Shown here in pieces: positions 16,218 through 25,786 of a stretch of DNA of 64,000 bases. The notes beneath the pieces were generated by a model. It did no database searches and was not told the DNA's origin. It saw only the letters and a list, made by a program, of their open reading frames with translations. Position numbers and translations under genes: made by a program. The DNA comes from Pseudomonas cuatrocienegasensis. Its GTDB lineage: Bacteria; Pseudomonadota; Gammaproteobacteria; Pseudomonadales; Pseudomonadaceae. Within the stretch, counting starts at the first letter, position 1, and the number at the start of each line of letters is the position of its first letter. Location of the stretch: contig NZ_FOFP01000001.1 in NCBI RefSeq assembly GCF_900110925.1, positions 434,001-498,000 of the forward strand, written 5' to 3'.

Positions 16218-17057
16218 TCAGGAGCGGCGTGAGGCAGGCAGTAGCTTGGCGACGCTGGACTCGCCTTTGTTCACAGTCTGGCCAAACCCTGCGTTGTAGG
16301 TGGCGATCACCTCACCGGCAATGGAAATGGCGATCTCCACCGGCAGCTTGCCCTTCACCTCGGCGATGCCCATGGGGCAGCGCATGCGTTGCAGCAGGTC
16401 GCTGCTCAGGCCGCGCTCGCGCAGGCGATGCTCGAACTTGGCGCGTTTAGTCTTCGAGCCGATCAGGCCGAAGTAGGCGAAATCATCGCGCTTGAGAATG
16501 GCGGCGGTCAGCTCAAGGTCGAGTTGGTGGTTATGGGTCATGACGATGAAATAGCTGCCGGGCGGCATCGCCGCCACCTGGTCGATGACCTCGTCGTTGA
16601 GCACCTTGGCAACGCCGGCGGGTATCACCTCGGGGAATTCCTCAGCGCGCGAGTCGATCCAGCGCACCTTGCACGGCAGACCGGCGAGCAGCGGCACCAA
16701 GGCGCGGCCGACATGGCCGGCGCCGAACACGGCGATCTGCGCCTGAGCCTCGCCCATCGGCTCGAACAGCAGCACAGCCGCGCCGCCGCAGCATTGGCCG
16801 AGGCTGGCGCCGAGGGCGAAGCGCTCCAAGCGGGTGGCCTGGCTGCGCGCCTCAAGCATCTCGCGGGCCATGGCCATAGCCTTGAACTCCAGATGCCCGC
16901 CGCCGATGGTCTCGAAGATGCGCTCGCGGGTGACGACCATCTTCGAGCCGGCATTGCGCGGCGTTGAGCCACGCTCCTCGATGATGGTCACCAGCACGCA
17001 GGGTTCGCCCTGCTGCTGCAGGTCGGCGAGGGCGTTGATCCAGCCGGTATTGCTCAT
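16218..17057 (-). CDS. xdhC: Xanthine dehydrogenase accessory protein XdhC
   Basis: Binds the molybdenum cofactor, supports its sulfuration, and inserts it into XdhB. 279 aa from the ATG at 17057 (MSNTGWINALADLQQQGEPC). The N-terminal XdhC/CoxI domain carries ERGSTPRNAGSKMVV and GQCCGGAAVLLFE. A C-terminal Rossmann domain starts IAVFGAGHVGRALVPLL and includes GSKTKRAKFEHRLRERG. It is preceded by a 147-bp gap with a REP element and followed by guaD. Confidence 0.93.
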   Translation of the reverse strand: MSNTGWINALADLQQQGEPCVLVTIIEERGSTPRNAGSKMVVTRERIFETIGGGHLEFKAMAMAREMLEARSQATRLERFALGASLGQCCGGAAVLLFEPMGEAQAQIAVFGAGHVGRALVPLLAGLPCKVRWIDSRAEEFPEVIPAGVAKVLNDEVIDQVAAMPPGSYFIVMTHNHQLDLELTAAILKRDDFAYFGLIGSKTKRAKFEHRLRERGLSSDLLQRMRCPMGIAEVKGKLPVEIAISIAGEVIATYNAGFGQTVNKGESSVAKLLPASRRS

Positions 17058-17150
17058 GGGCGTGGTCCTCGTTGAACAATCCCATGCCACATGGAAGGAG
17101 GCGGGCAGCGCTGCGCTTTAGTCGCGATTACTGCGGCGCTTTCACGATCT

Positions 17151-17175
17151 ATCGCGAATAAATTCGCTCCTACAG
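17151..17175. repeat. REP element
   Basis: ATCGCGAATAAATTCGCTCC followed by TACAG, the reverse complement of the REP at 13539-13563. Located between xdhB and xdhC inside the operon, where it may stabilise the upstream mRNA. Confidence 0.7.
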
Positions 17176-17204
17176 GGCGCGGCATTTGAGTGCTGAGGGT
17201 CATC

Positions 17205-19580
17205 TTATGCGTGCTCCGTCGGCGCTTTGCTCAGAGCGTGCATCTGCTCCACGCCCCAGAGCACCCGCTCGGGGGTGGCGGGTGCGTCGATGCGCGGCTG
17301 TACACGGTAATTGGCCAGGCTGGCCACGGCATCCTTGATCGCGCACCAGGCGGCGATGCCGAGCATAAACGGTGGCTCGCCGACGGCCTTGGAGTGGTAC
17401 ACGGTGTCTTCCGGGTTTTTACGGTTTTCCAGCAGTTTGACCCGCAAGTCCAGGGGCATGTCGGCGACGGCGGGAATCTTGTAGCTGGCCGGGCCACTGG
17501 TCAGCAGCTTGCCTTTGGCGCTCCATACCAGTTCCTCGGTGGTCAGCCAGCCCATGCCCTGGATAAAGGCGCCTTCGACCTGGCCGATGTCCAGCGCCGG
17601 GTTCAGCGAGGCGCCGACGTCATGCAGGATGTCGGCGCGCAGCATCTTGTACTCGCCGGTCAGGGTGTCGACGATCACCTCGACGCAGGCCAGGCCGTAG
17701 GCGAAGTAATAGAACGGGTGGCCGGCGGCTTTGTCGCGGTCGTAGAAGATCTTCGGCGTGCGGTAGAAGCCGGTTGAGGACAGGGAAATCTGGCCCACAT
17801 AGGCCTTCTGCACCACCTCCTCGAACGACAGGTATTGCTCGCCCACGCGCACCTGGCCGTTGCTGAACTCGATTGCGGTGCTCTCCACGGAATATTGCCC
17901 GGCGAGGAAGTCCACCAGGCGCTGCTTGAGCGTGAGAGCGGCATTTTTGGCGGCCATGCCGTTGAGGTCGGCGCCGCTGCTGGCAGCAGTGGGCGAGGTG
18001 TTCGGCACTTTTTCGGTGTTGGTCGCGGTGATCTGGATGCGCGCGATCTCAACCTGGAACACCTCGGCAACCACCTGGGCGACCTTGGTGTTGAGGCCCT
18101 GGCCCATTTCGGTGCCGCCGTGGTTGAGGTGAATGCTGCCGTCGGTGTAGATGTGGATCAGCGCGCCGGCCTGGTTAAGAAAGCTGGCGGTAAAGCTGAT
18201 GCCGAATTTCACCGGGGTCATGGCCAGGCCCTTCTTCAACACCGGATTGGCGCTATTGAAGGCGCGGATCGCTTCGCGGCGTTCGGCGTACTCGGCGCTG
18301 GCGGCCAGTTCCGCGGTCATTTCCGGCAGCAGGTTCTGTTCGACGGTCTGGTGGTAATGGGTGACGTTGCGGCTGTCCTGGCCGTAGTAGTTGAGCGTGC
18401 GCACCGCCAGTGGGTCTTTGCCGAGGTGGCGGGCGATCACGTCCATGATCTCCTCGATGGCGAGCATGCCCTGTGGGCCGCCAAAGCCGCGGTAGGCGGT
18501 GTTGGACGCGGTGTTGGTCTTGCAGCGGTGGCCGTTGATGGTGGCGTTGCCGAGGAAGTAGGCGTTGTCGGCATGGAACATCGCCCGGTCGACGATGGAG
18601 TTGGACAAGTCGGGCGAGTAGCCACAGTTGCCGGCCAGCTCGATCTGGATGCCGTGCAGCAGGCCGTCATCATCGAAACCGACGTCGTACTCGACATAAA
18701 ACGGATGGCGCTTGCCGGTCATCTGCATATCTTCGTTGCGCGGCAAACGCATCTTGGTCGGTCGCCCGGTGAGGCAGGCGATCACCGCGCACAGGCAAGC
18801 CGGGCCGGCCGCCTGGGTTTCCTTGCCGCCAAAGCCGCCGCCCATGCGACGCATGTCGATGACCACTTTGTTCATCGCCACGCCGAGCACCTCGGCCACC
18901 AGTTTTTGCACTTCGGTGGCGTTTTGCGTGGAGGTGTAGACGATCATGCCGCCGTCTTCGGTGGGCATTACCGAGGAGATCTGGGTTTCCAGGTAGAAGT
19001 GCTCCTGGCCGCCGATGTGCAAGCTGCCTTGCAGGCGGTGGGGCGCCTGGGCCAATGCGGCCGGGGCATCGCCAATGCGCTGCTGGTGACTGTCGAGCAC
19101 GAAGTGCCGCTTGCGCAGGGCGTCGACCACATCCAGCACCGGCTCCAGGTCCTCGTATTCGATGATCGCCGCCATGGCCGCTTCACGCGCAGCGGCCAGG
19201 CTGTCGGCGGCTACCGCGAGTACCACCTGGCCGACGTATTCGACCTTGCCGTCGGCCAGCAGAGGGTCGCCGGGGACCAGCGGGCCGATGTCCAGCTCGC
19301 CGGGCACGTCCTGGCTGGTGATGGCGATGGCCACACCAGGGATGGCGTAGCAGGGCGTGGTGTCGATGCGCAGGATGCGCGCATGGGCACGGTCGCTCAG
19401 GCGGGCATAGACGTGCAGCTGATTGGGAAACTCCAGGCGGTCATCGACATAGACGGCCTCGCCGGTGACGTGTTTGTCAGCACTCTCGTGCTTGACGCTA
19501 CGACCAACGCCTGTGGTGATGCCGGCGCTGAACAGGGCGGCCAGTTCTGCCTGGGTTTTTGCGGCATGCTGCTTAGACAT
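17205..19580 (-). CDS. xdhB: Xanthine dehydrogenase molybdopterin-binding subunit
   Basis: Large catalytic subunit (791 aa) that hydroxylates hypoxanthine and xanthine at the Mo centre. N-terminal aldehyde-oxidase a/b hammerhead (about 25-135: ESADKHVTGEAVYVDDRLE), then the Mo-binding domain with EHFYLETQ, GGFGGKETQAAGPA, YRGFGGPQGM, GGTEMGQGLNTK and the terminal VGEPPFMLGIAAW, where Glu is the catalytic base by family knowledge. Its start overlaps the end of xdhA by eight bases, so translation is coupled. Confidence 0.95.
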   Translation of the reverse strand: MSKQHAAKTQAELAALFSAGITTGVGRSVKHESADKHVTGEAVYVDDRLEFPNQLHVYARLSDRAHARILRIDTTPCYAIPGVAIAITSQDVPGELDIGPLVPGDPLLADGKVEYVGQVVLAVAADSLAAAREAAMAAIIEYEDLEPVLDVVDALRKRHFVLDSHQQRIGDAPAALAQAPHRLQGSLHIGGQEHFYLETQISSVMPTEDGGMIVYTSTQNATEVQKLVAEVLGVAMNKVVIDMRRMGGGFGGKETQAAGPACLCAVIACLTGRPTKMRLPRNEDMQMTGKRHPFYVEYDVGFDDDGLLHGIQIELAGNCGYSPDLSNSIVDRAMFHADNAYFLGNATINGHRCKTNTASNTAYRGFGGPQGMLAIEEIMDVIARHLGKDPLAVRTLNYYGQDSRNVTHYHQTVEQNLLPEMTAELAASAEYAERREAIRAFNSANPVLKKGLAMTPVKFGISFTASFLNQAGALIHIYTDGSIHLNHGGTEMGQGLNTKVAQVVAEVFQVEIARIQITATNTEKVPNTSPTAASSGADLNGMAAKNAALTLKQRLVDFLAGQYSVESTAIEFSNGQVRVGEQYLSFEEVVQKAYVGQISLSSTGFYRTPKIFYDRDKAAGHPFYYFAYGLACVEVIVDTLTGEYKMLRADILHDVGASLNPALDIGQVEGAFIQGMGWLTTEELVWSAKGKLLTSGPASYKIPAVADMPLDLRVKLLENRKNPEDTVYHSKAVGEPPFMLGIAAWCAIKDAVASLANYRVQPRIDAPATPERVLWGVEQMHALSKAPTEHA

Positions 19581-21018
19581 AGTCGGTCACCCGGGTTGCG
19601 ACGCCTGGGGCGGTCAGTTCAAGGAAGCACTTGCGCAGTAGATTCTGCGCCGTCAGCAGGCGATACGCCTGGCTGGCGCGAAAGTCGCTGAGCGGGGTGA
19701 AGTCGTGGGCCAGGGCGGCGCAGGCGCGCTCAATCAGCTCGGCGCCAAGCGGGGCGCCTTGCAGCACCGCCTCGCAGGCGCGGGCGCGTTTGGCGATGGC
19801 GGCCATGCCGCCAAAGGCCACGCGGGCTTCACGCAGCACGCCGTCGACCAGGGTCAGGTTGAAGGCCGCGCAGACGGCGGAGATGTCATCGTCCAGGCGC
19901 TTGGAGACCTTGTAGGCCCGCAGACTCTGGCCAGCGCGCGGGCGCGGCACATGGATCGCCTCGATAAACTCGGCCTCCTGGCGGGCGGTGACCTTGTAAT
20001 CGATAAAGTAATCTTCCAGGGCCAGGCGGCGCGTCCGATTGCCCTGGCGCAGCACCAGTGTGGCGCCCAGGGCGATCAGCAGCGGCGGCGCGTCGCCAAT
20101 CGGCGAAGCGTTGCCGATATTGCCGCCCAAGGTGCCTTGGTTGCGGATTTGCAATGAGGCGAAGCGATGCAGCAACTCGCCGAAGTCCGGGTAATCGTCG
20201 GCCAGGGCGGTGTAGCAATCCGTCAGCGGCGCGGCGGCGCCGATCACTAGGGTGTCGTCCGTCACCTCGATACGTTTCAGCGCCGCGATATGGCCGACGT
20301 AGATCATCGCCGGCAGGCTGCGGTGTTGCTGGGTGACCTCCAGCGCCAGGTCGGTGCCACCGGCCAGCAGACGTGCCTCGGGGTTGGCCCGGTACAGCTC
20401 GGCCAGCTCACCGATGGTCAGCGGCAGCAGGCAGTGTTTGCCGTTGTGTTCCAGGCTGGCTGTGGTGCGTGGGGCGATGGCCTTGAGCTGCTCGACCGTG
20501 GCGGCCTCGGCCTGGTCGAAATGGTCAGGCTGCGCCTGCTGGCAGGCCTGGGCAGCCGCGTCGAGAATCGGTCGGTAGCCGGTGCAGCGGCACAGGTTGC
20601 CGGCCAGGGCCTCGAGGGTCTGCGCCTTGTCGGGCGCCTGGCCGCTGGCATTCTTCTGCAGGGCGAACAGCGACATAACGAAGCCGGGGGTGCAGAAGCC
20701 GCATTGCGAGCCGTGGCAGTCGACCATGGCCTGTTGCACGCTGTGCAGGCGGCCCTGGTGCTTGAGGTCCTCGACGCTGATCAGTTGTTTGCCGTGCAGG
20801 CTGGCGACGAAGGTCAGGCACGAATTGAGCGTGCGATAGCGCAGGCGCTCGCCCTCCAGCTCGCCGACCACCACTGTGCAGGCGCCACAATCGCCGGAGG
20901 CGCAGCCTTCCTTGGTGCCGGTTTTGCCGCGGTGTTCGCGCAGGTAGTCGAGCACCGTCAGGTTGGGGTCCAGGGCGTGCTCGCTGCGCAGCTCGCGATT
21001 AAGAAGAAACTGGATCAA
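19573..21018 (-). CDS. xdhA: Xanthine dehydrogenase FeS/FAD subunit
   Basis: Electron-transfer subunit, 481 aa. Two [2Fe-2S] clusters: TKEGCASGDCGACTVVVGEL plus the CLTF Cys, and QCGFCTPGFVMSLFAL with NLCRCTGYRPI. The FAD domain (about 185-370) includes LLAGGTDLALEVTQQHR and NIGNASPIGDAPP. I place the start at TTG 21018 (LIQFLLNRELRSEHALDPNL): GGAGG lies six bases upstream and the protein then begins as in homologues. The longer frame from 21126 reads through the operator region and is rejected. Confidence 0.93.
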   Translation of the reverse strand: MIQFLLNRELRSEHALDPNLTVLDYLREHRGKTGTKEGCASGDCGACTVVVGELEGERLRYRTLNSCLTFVASLHGKQLISVEDLKHQGRLHSVQQAMVDCHGSQCGFCTPGFVMSLFALQKNASGQAPDKAQTLEALAGNLCRCTGYRPILDAAAQACQQAQPDHFDQAEAATVEQLKAIAPRTTASLEHNGKHCLLPLTIGELAELYRANPEARLLAGGTDLALEVTQQHRSLPAMIYVGHIAALKRIEVTDDTLVIGAAAPLTDCYTALADDYPDFGELLHRFASLQIRNQGTLGGNIGNASPIGDAPPLLIALGATLVLRQGNRTRRLALEDYFIDYKVTARQEAEFIEAIHVPRPRAGQSLRAYKVSKRLDDDISAVCAAFNLTLVDGVLREARVAFGGMAAIAKRARACEAVLQGAPLGAELIERACAALAHDFTPLSDFRASQAYRLLTAQNLLRKCFLELTAPGVATRVTDYV

Positions 21019-21111
21019 GGACGGCCTCCGGGCAGTGTCGTAATGTGCATAACAGGTCATGCGCCGCTGCGGCGCCCGGCGGGTCGGCCATGGCGCAAAT
21101 CTAGGTATTTC

Positions 21112-21148
21112 TGACTTTTGGGTCAATAAATATTTGACCTTTTGGTCA
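21112..21148. promoter_or_regulatory. Tandem TGAC-N6-GTCA operators upstream of xdhA
   Basis: TGACTTTTGGGTCA at 21112-21125 and TGACCTTTTGGTCA at 21135-21148, centres 23 bp apart (about two helix turns). The intervening GGTCAATAAATATTTGACC (21121-21139) is itself palindromic. The position is 94-130 bp upstream of the xdhA TTG start, so this is probably the target of a GntR-type repressor, most simply the adjacent 21401 gene. The motif differs from TTGTNTACAA of the other half of the locus. Confidence 0.6.
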
Positions 21149-21400
21149 GCTATTGCCCCGCATCATCTCGCCTAGCGTAATCCGTGCCAGGAATCGCACG
21201 GCAATGTCGGGCGCTTTAGCTGCTCTTGCTTGCGCAATGATGCGCCGCGATGGCGCAGCGGAGCCCCTGAAACGTGCGCCACTGCAGGTCGCCGGGCCTT
21301 GGCCGTAGCATGCCCTGTGCTACACTGCGCGCCGCTCCGGCACCCATCATCCGGGCATTACGCCGCTTTTCGCCCACCGCTCGCAGGATTAAGGAAAGTC

Positions 21401-22066
21401 ATGACGTTCAAGGCCCCGGACAGCCTCGCCGAGCAAATTGCCCAGCATCTGGCAGACCGTATTATCCGTGGCGAACTCAAGGCGCGCGAGCGCATCCAGG
21501 AACAAAAAGTCACCCAGGCATTGAACGTCAGCCGAGGCTCGGTGCGCGAGGCGCTGCTGATACTCGAGCGACGTCACTTGGTCGTCATCCCGCCGCGGCG
21601 GGGCGCCCAGGTGGCCGAGCTGACGCCACACAATGTGCGCAGTCTCTACGCGCTGGTCATCGAGTTGTACATCTTGCTGGCCCGTGCGGTGGCCGATGGC
21701 TGGCGGACCGAGGCTGACTTGGCGCCGTTTCTGGTGGTTCAGCAGCGCCTGTTGCACAGCCAGCAACAGGGCGACATTCACGGCTTCGTCGAACACAGCT
21801 TCGCGGTAATGCGCACGGCGTTCCCGTTCGCCAATAACCCCTACCTGCGTGAAACCGTGGAGAACTTGCAGCCGGCAATCAGTCGCACCTATTACCTGGC
21901 GCTGGAGCAACGCAAAGGTGAAATGGCCCAGTTCCTCGAGATGTTCAACCAACTGCTGTTGGCGGTGATGGCGCGCGACCATGAGCGTGCGCGACAGGTT
22001 CTGTTGGCGTATGGCGAGCACAACTGCCAGTTGGTATTGGCCGCACTGGCCGAAGGGCAGGGCTGA
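21401..22066 (+). CDS. GntR-family (FCD) regulator, divergent from xdhA
   Basis: 221-aa regulator. Winged helix at about residues 8-72 (SLAEQIAQHLADRIIRGELK, then ALNVSRGSVREALLILERRH, then VIPPRRGAQVAEL) and a short helical effector domain from 80 to 215. The ATG at 21401 has AAGGAAA upstream; the longer frame from 21230 was rejected. It is divergent from the xdh operon and two bases from smc. The TGAC-N6-GTCA pair near xdhA is the best candidate for its binding site, so I infer control of xanthine dehydrogenase. Confidence 0.85.
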   Translation: MTFKAPDSLAEQIAQHLADRIIRGELKARERIQEQKVTQALNVSRGSVREALLILERRHLVVIPPRRGAQVAELTPHNVRSLYALVIELYILLARAVADGWRTEADLAPFLVVQQRLLHSQQQGDIHGFVEHSFAVMRTAFPFANNPYLRETVENLQPAISRTYYLALEQRKGEMAQFLEMFNQLLLAVMARDHERARQVLLAYGEHNCQLVLAALAEGQG

Positions 22067-22068
22067 AT

Positions 22069-25000
22069 ATGCGCCTCAAGAGCATCAAACTGGCCGGCTT
22101 CAAGTCCTTTGTCGACCCCACTACGGTGAGCTTCCCCAGCAATATGGCGGCGGTGGTCGGGCCTAATGGCTGCGGCAAATCCAACATCATCGACGCCGTG
22201 CGCTGGGTGATGGGCGAGAGCTCGGCGAAGAACCTGCGCGGCGAGTCGATGACCGACGTCATCTTCAACGGCTCCAACACGCGCAAGCCGGTGACCCAGG
22301 CGTCCATCGAGCTGATTTTCGATAACTCCGACGGCACCCTGACCGGTGAATACGCGGGCTACAACGAGATTTCCATCCGCCGCCGGGTGACCCGCGACAG
22401 CCAGAACACCTATTTCCTCAACGGCACCAAATGTCGGCGCCGCGACATCACCGATATCTTCCTCGGCACCGGTCTGGGACCGCGCAGTTACTCGATCATT
22501 GAGCAGGGCATGATCAGCAAACTGATCGAAGCCAAGCCGGAAGACCTGCGTAACTTTATCGAGGAAGCGGCCGGCATCTCCAAGTACAAGGAGCGCCGCC
22601 GCGAGACCGAGAACCGTATTCGCCGCACGCACGAGAACCTGGCGCGCCTGACCGACCTGCGCGAAGAGCTCGAACGCCAGCTCGAACGCCTGCACCGCCA
22701 GGCCCAGGCGGCCGAGAAGTACCAGGAATACAAAGCCGAGGAGCGCCAACTGCGGGCGCAATTGACGGCCCTGCGCTGGCAAGCCCTGAACGAGCAGGTG
22801 GGCCAGCGCGAGGCGGTCATTGGCAACCAGGAGGTCAGCTTCGAGGCGCTGGTGGCCGAGCAGCGCAATGCCGATGCGAGCATCGAGCGGCTGCGTGATG
22901 GCCATCATGACCTCTCCGAGCGCTTCAATCTGGTCCAGGGGCGCTTCTATTCGGTGGGCGGTGACATTGCCCGGGTCGAGCAGAGCATCCAGCACGGCCA
23001 GCAGCGCTTGCGCCAGTTGCAGGACGACCTGCGCGAAGCCGAGCGCGCGCGCCTGGAAACCGAATCGCACCTGGGCCACGACCGCACCTTGCTGGCAACC
23101 CTGGGCGAAGAGCTGGCCATGCTCGAACCCGAGCAGGAGCTGACCGCCGCTGCGGCAGAAGAATCCGCCGCGGTGCTGGAAACCTGCGAAGAGGCCATGC
23201 AGGGCTGGCAAGAACAGTGGGACGGTTTTAACCAGCGCAGCGCCGAGCCGCGTCGTCAGGCCGAGGTCCAGCAGTCGCGCATCGCCCAGCTGGAGCAGAG
23301 CCTGGAGCGCCTGGGCGAGCGCCAGCGACGTCTGGCTGAGGAGTTGCAACAGCTGGCGGCTGACCCGCAGGACGCTGCCATCCTGGAACTGAGCGAGCAG
23401 ATTGCCGCCCGCGAACTGAGCCTGGACGACCTGCATGCCGCCGAAGCCGAGCAGGCCGAGCGCCTGCAGCAACTTCGCGGCGAGCTGCAGCAGGCCGGCC
23501 AGGCTCAGCAGCAGGCCCAGGGCGAGCTGCAACGCCTGAATGGCCGTCTGGCCTCATTGGAAGCCCTGCAGCAAGCCGCCCTCGACCCCGACAGCGGCGT
23601 CGGCGACTGGCTGCAGGCGCAGCACCTGCAAGCGCGGCCACGCCTGGCCGAAGGTCTGCGTGTTGAGGCGGGCTGGGAACTGGCGGTGGAGACCGTACTG
23701 GGCGCCGACCTGCAAGCGGTGTTGCTGGATGATTTCAATAACCTGGATTTCACCGGCCTGGCCCAGGGCGATCTGCGCCTGGCCAGCCCGGCTAAAGGCG
23801 GGGCGCGGGTGGCTGGCAGCCTGCTGGACAAGGTCGAGTCCGCGCTGGACTTGGCGCCCTGGCTGGGCCGGGTCAAGCCGGTCGGCAGCCTGGAAGCGGC
23901 CTTGGCAGGCCGTGCCAGCTTGGCCGAGGGCGAGAGCCTGATCAGTCAGGATGGCTATTGGGTCGGCCGGCATTTCCTGCGTGTCTGCCGTGGCAACGAG
24001 GCCCAGGGTGGCGTGTTGGCGCGCGGGCAAGAAATTGACCAGCTGCAGCTCGAACGTGAAGAGCGCGAGGCTGCCCTGGCGCTGCTCGACGAACGCCTGC
24101 AACAGCTGCGCGAGACCCAGGAGCAGCAGGAGCAGCAGCGCGAGCAGCAGCGCCGCGAACTGAGCGTACAGGCTCGCGAACTGGGTGAGCTCAAGGCCCA
24201 GCTGTCGGCCGGTGAAGCCAAGGTCGAACAACTGTTGCTGCGCCGCCAGCGCCTGGACCGCGAACTGCTCGAATTGAACGAGCAGCGTGAGCTGGAGCAG
24301 GAGCAACTCGGTGAGTCGCGCCTGCTGCTGCAAGACGCTCTGGATGCCATGGCCCTGGACACCGAGCAGCGCGAAACCCTGCTGGCCAGTCGCGATGCCT
24401 TGCGCGAACAGCTCGACCGAGTCCGCCAGGAAGCTCGCCAGCACAAGGATCACGCTCATCAGTTGGCGGTTCGCCTCGGCTCCCTGCGCGCCCAGCACGA
24501 CTCCACCCGTCAGGCCCTGGAGCGCCTGGAGCTGCAGGCCGAACGCCTGCACGAGAAACGCGAACAACTGAGCCTGAATCTGGAGGAGGGCGAAGCGCCG
24601 CTGGAAGAGCTGCGCCTCAAACTCGAAGAGCTGCTCGAACGCCGTATGGGCGTGGAGGAAGAACTCAAGCAGGCGCGCCTGGCCCTGGATGACGCTGACC
24701 GTGACCTGCGCGAGGCGGAAAAGCGCCGTACCCAGGCCGAGCAGCAGGCTCAACTGTTACGGGGCCAATTGGAGCAGCAGCGCCTGGAGTGGCAGTCGCT
24801 GAATGTGCGGCGTAAAGCCCTGCAGGACCAACTGCTGGAAGACAACTACGACCTGCATGGGGTGCTGGCGACCCTGCCGGCCGATGCCAGCGAGACGGCC
24901 TGGGAAGAGGAGTTGGAGCGCCTGGGTGCGCGTATCCAGCGCCTGGGGCCGATCAACCTGGCGGCGATCGACGAGTACCAGCAGCAGTCCGAGCGCAAGC

Positions 25001-25557
25001 GCTACCTGGATGCGCAAAATGCCGACCTGGTCGAGGCGCTGGATACCTTGGAAAACGTTATCCGCAAGATCGACAAGGAGACGCGCAACCGCTTCAAGGA
25101 AACGTTCGACCAGATCAATGGTGGTTTGCAGGCGCTGTTCCCAAAAGTTTTCGGTGGCGGCAACGCCTATTTGGAACTCACGGGCGAAGATTTACTCGAT
25201 ACCGGGGTAACCATCATGGCGCGCCCACCAGGTAAGAAGAACAGCACCATTCATTTGTTGTCGGGTGGCGAGAAGGCCCTGACAGCGCTGGCCCTGGTAT
25301 TTGCAATATTCCAGCTCAACCCGGCGCCGTTCTGCATGCTCGATGAGGTGGATGCACCGCTGGACGATGCCAACGTTGGCCGCTATGCGCGACTGGTCAA
25401 GGAAATGTCCGAGAAAGTGCAGTTCATTTACATCACCCACAACAAGATCGCCATGGAAATGGCCGACCAGTTGATGGGCGTGACCATGCACGAGCCGGGC
25501 TGTTCGCGCCTGGTGGCGGTGGATGTGGAAGAGGCCCTGGCGATGGTCGAAAGTTGA
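22069..25557 (+). CDS. smc: Chromosome segregation protein SMC
   Basis: Condensin-type ATPase that organises the chromosome, 1162 aa. Walker A (GPNGCGKSN) is near residue 32, and the Q-loop follows (FLNGTKCRRRDI). Long coiled coils, rich in Glu, Gln and Leu, span about 170-500 and 670-1000. A hinge sits at about 510-650 (VETVLGADLQAVLLDDF...). The C-terminal head carries the signature HLLSGGEKALTALALVFAIF and Walker B APFCMLDEVDAPLDDANV. Begins three bases after the GntR stop, so co-transcription is likely; followed by zipA and ligA. Confidence 0.97.
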   Translation: MRLKSIKLAGFKSFVDPTTVSFPSNMAAVVGPNGCGKSNIIDAVRWVMGESSAKNLRGESMTDVIFNGSNTRKPVTQASIELIFDNSDGTLTGEYAGYNEISIRRRVTRDSQNTYFLNGTKCRRRDITDIFLGTGLGPRSYSIIEQGMISKLIEAKPEDLRNFIEEAAGISKYKERRRETENRIRRTHENLARLTDLREELERQLERLHRQAQAAEKYQEYKAEERQLRAQLTALRWQALNEQVGQREAVIGNQEVSFEALVAEQRNADASIERLRDGHHDLSERFNLVQGRFYSVGGDIARVEQSIQHGQQRLRQLQDDLREAERARLETESHLGHDRTLLATLGEELAMLEPEQELTAAAAEESAAVLETCEEAMQGWQEQWDGFNQRSAEPRRQAEVQQSRIAQLEQSLERLGERQRRLAEELQQLAADPQDAAILELSEQIAARELSLDDLHAAEAEQAERLQQLRGELQQAGQAQQQAQGELQRLNGRLASLEALQQAALDPDSGVGDWLQAQHLQARPRLAEGLRVEAGWELAVETVLGADLQAVLLDDFNNLDFTGLAQGDLRLASPAKGGARVAGSLLDKVESALDLAPWLGRVKPVGSLEAALAGRASLAEGESLISQDGYWVGRHFLRVCRGNEAQGGVLARGQEIDQLQLEREEREAALALLDERLQQLRETQEQQEQQREQQRRELSVQARELGELKAQLSAGEAKVEQLLLRRQRLDRELLELNEQRELEQEQLGESRLLLQDALDAMALDTEQRETLLASRDALREQLDRVRQEARQHKDHAHQLAVRLGSLRAQHDSTRQALERLELQAERLHEKREQLSLNLEEGEAPLEELRLKLEELLERRMGVEEELKQARLALDDADRDLREAEKRRTQAEQQAQLLRGQLEQQRLEWQSLNVRRKALQDQLLEDNYDLHGVLATLPADASETAWEEELERLGARIQRLGPINLAAIDEYQQQSERKRYLDAQNADLVEALDTLENVIRKIDKETRNRFKETFDQINGGLQALFPKVFGGGNAYLELTGEDLLDTGVTIMARPPGKKNSTIHLLSGGEKALTALALVFAIFQLNPAPFCMLDEVDAPLDDANVGRYARLVKEMSEKVQFIYITHNKIAMEMADQLMGVTMHEPGCSRLVAVDVEEALAMVES

Positions 25558-25786
25558 GCAGGCCCAGGTCGTTCGACGCATTTGCTCGTACCTTTGTCAG
25601 CGCAGAGCAGTTTTTTAAGCGAGGTTTGCCGGTGTAAAGTTGTCTTTCGTCGTGCTAGCTTTACGCCCACTTTTGTAATGTGCAGAAAACGCCTGTCAGA
25701 ACATGGAGTTGGCGTCAGGTTTATCAAGTGTTGGTACAGAGCGGGATGCTCTTTCTTATCTAATTTTTTAGGGGTCAAGGTATTTC

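Noticed and set aside
21892-23532. 546-codon minus-strand frame opposite smc
   Set aside because: Repetitive Leu/Ala/Gln translation typical of antisense to coiled-coil coding sequence; no ribosome site.
24000-24950. Repeated GAGCAGCAG-type tracts that look like a sequence repeat
   Set aside because: They encode the Glu/Gln-rich SMC coiled coil and vary at codon level.
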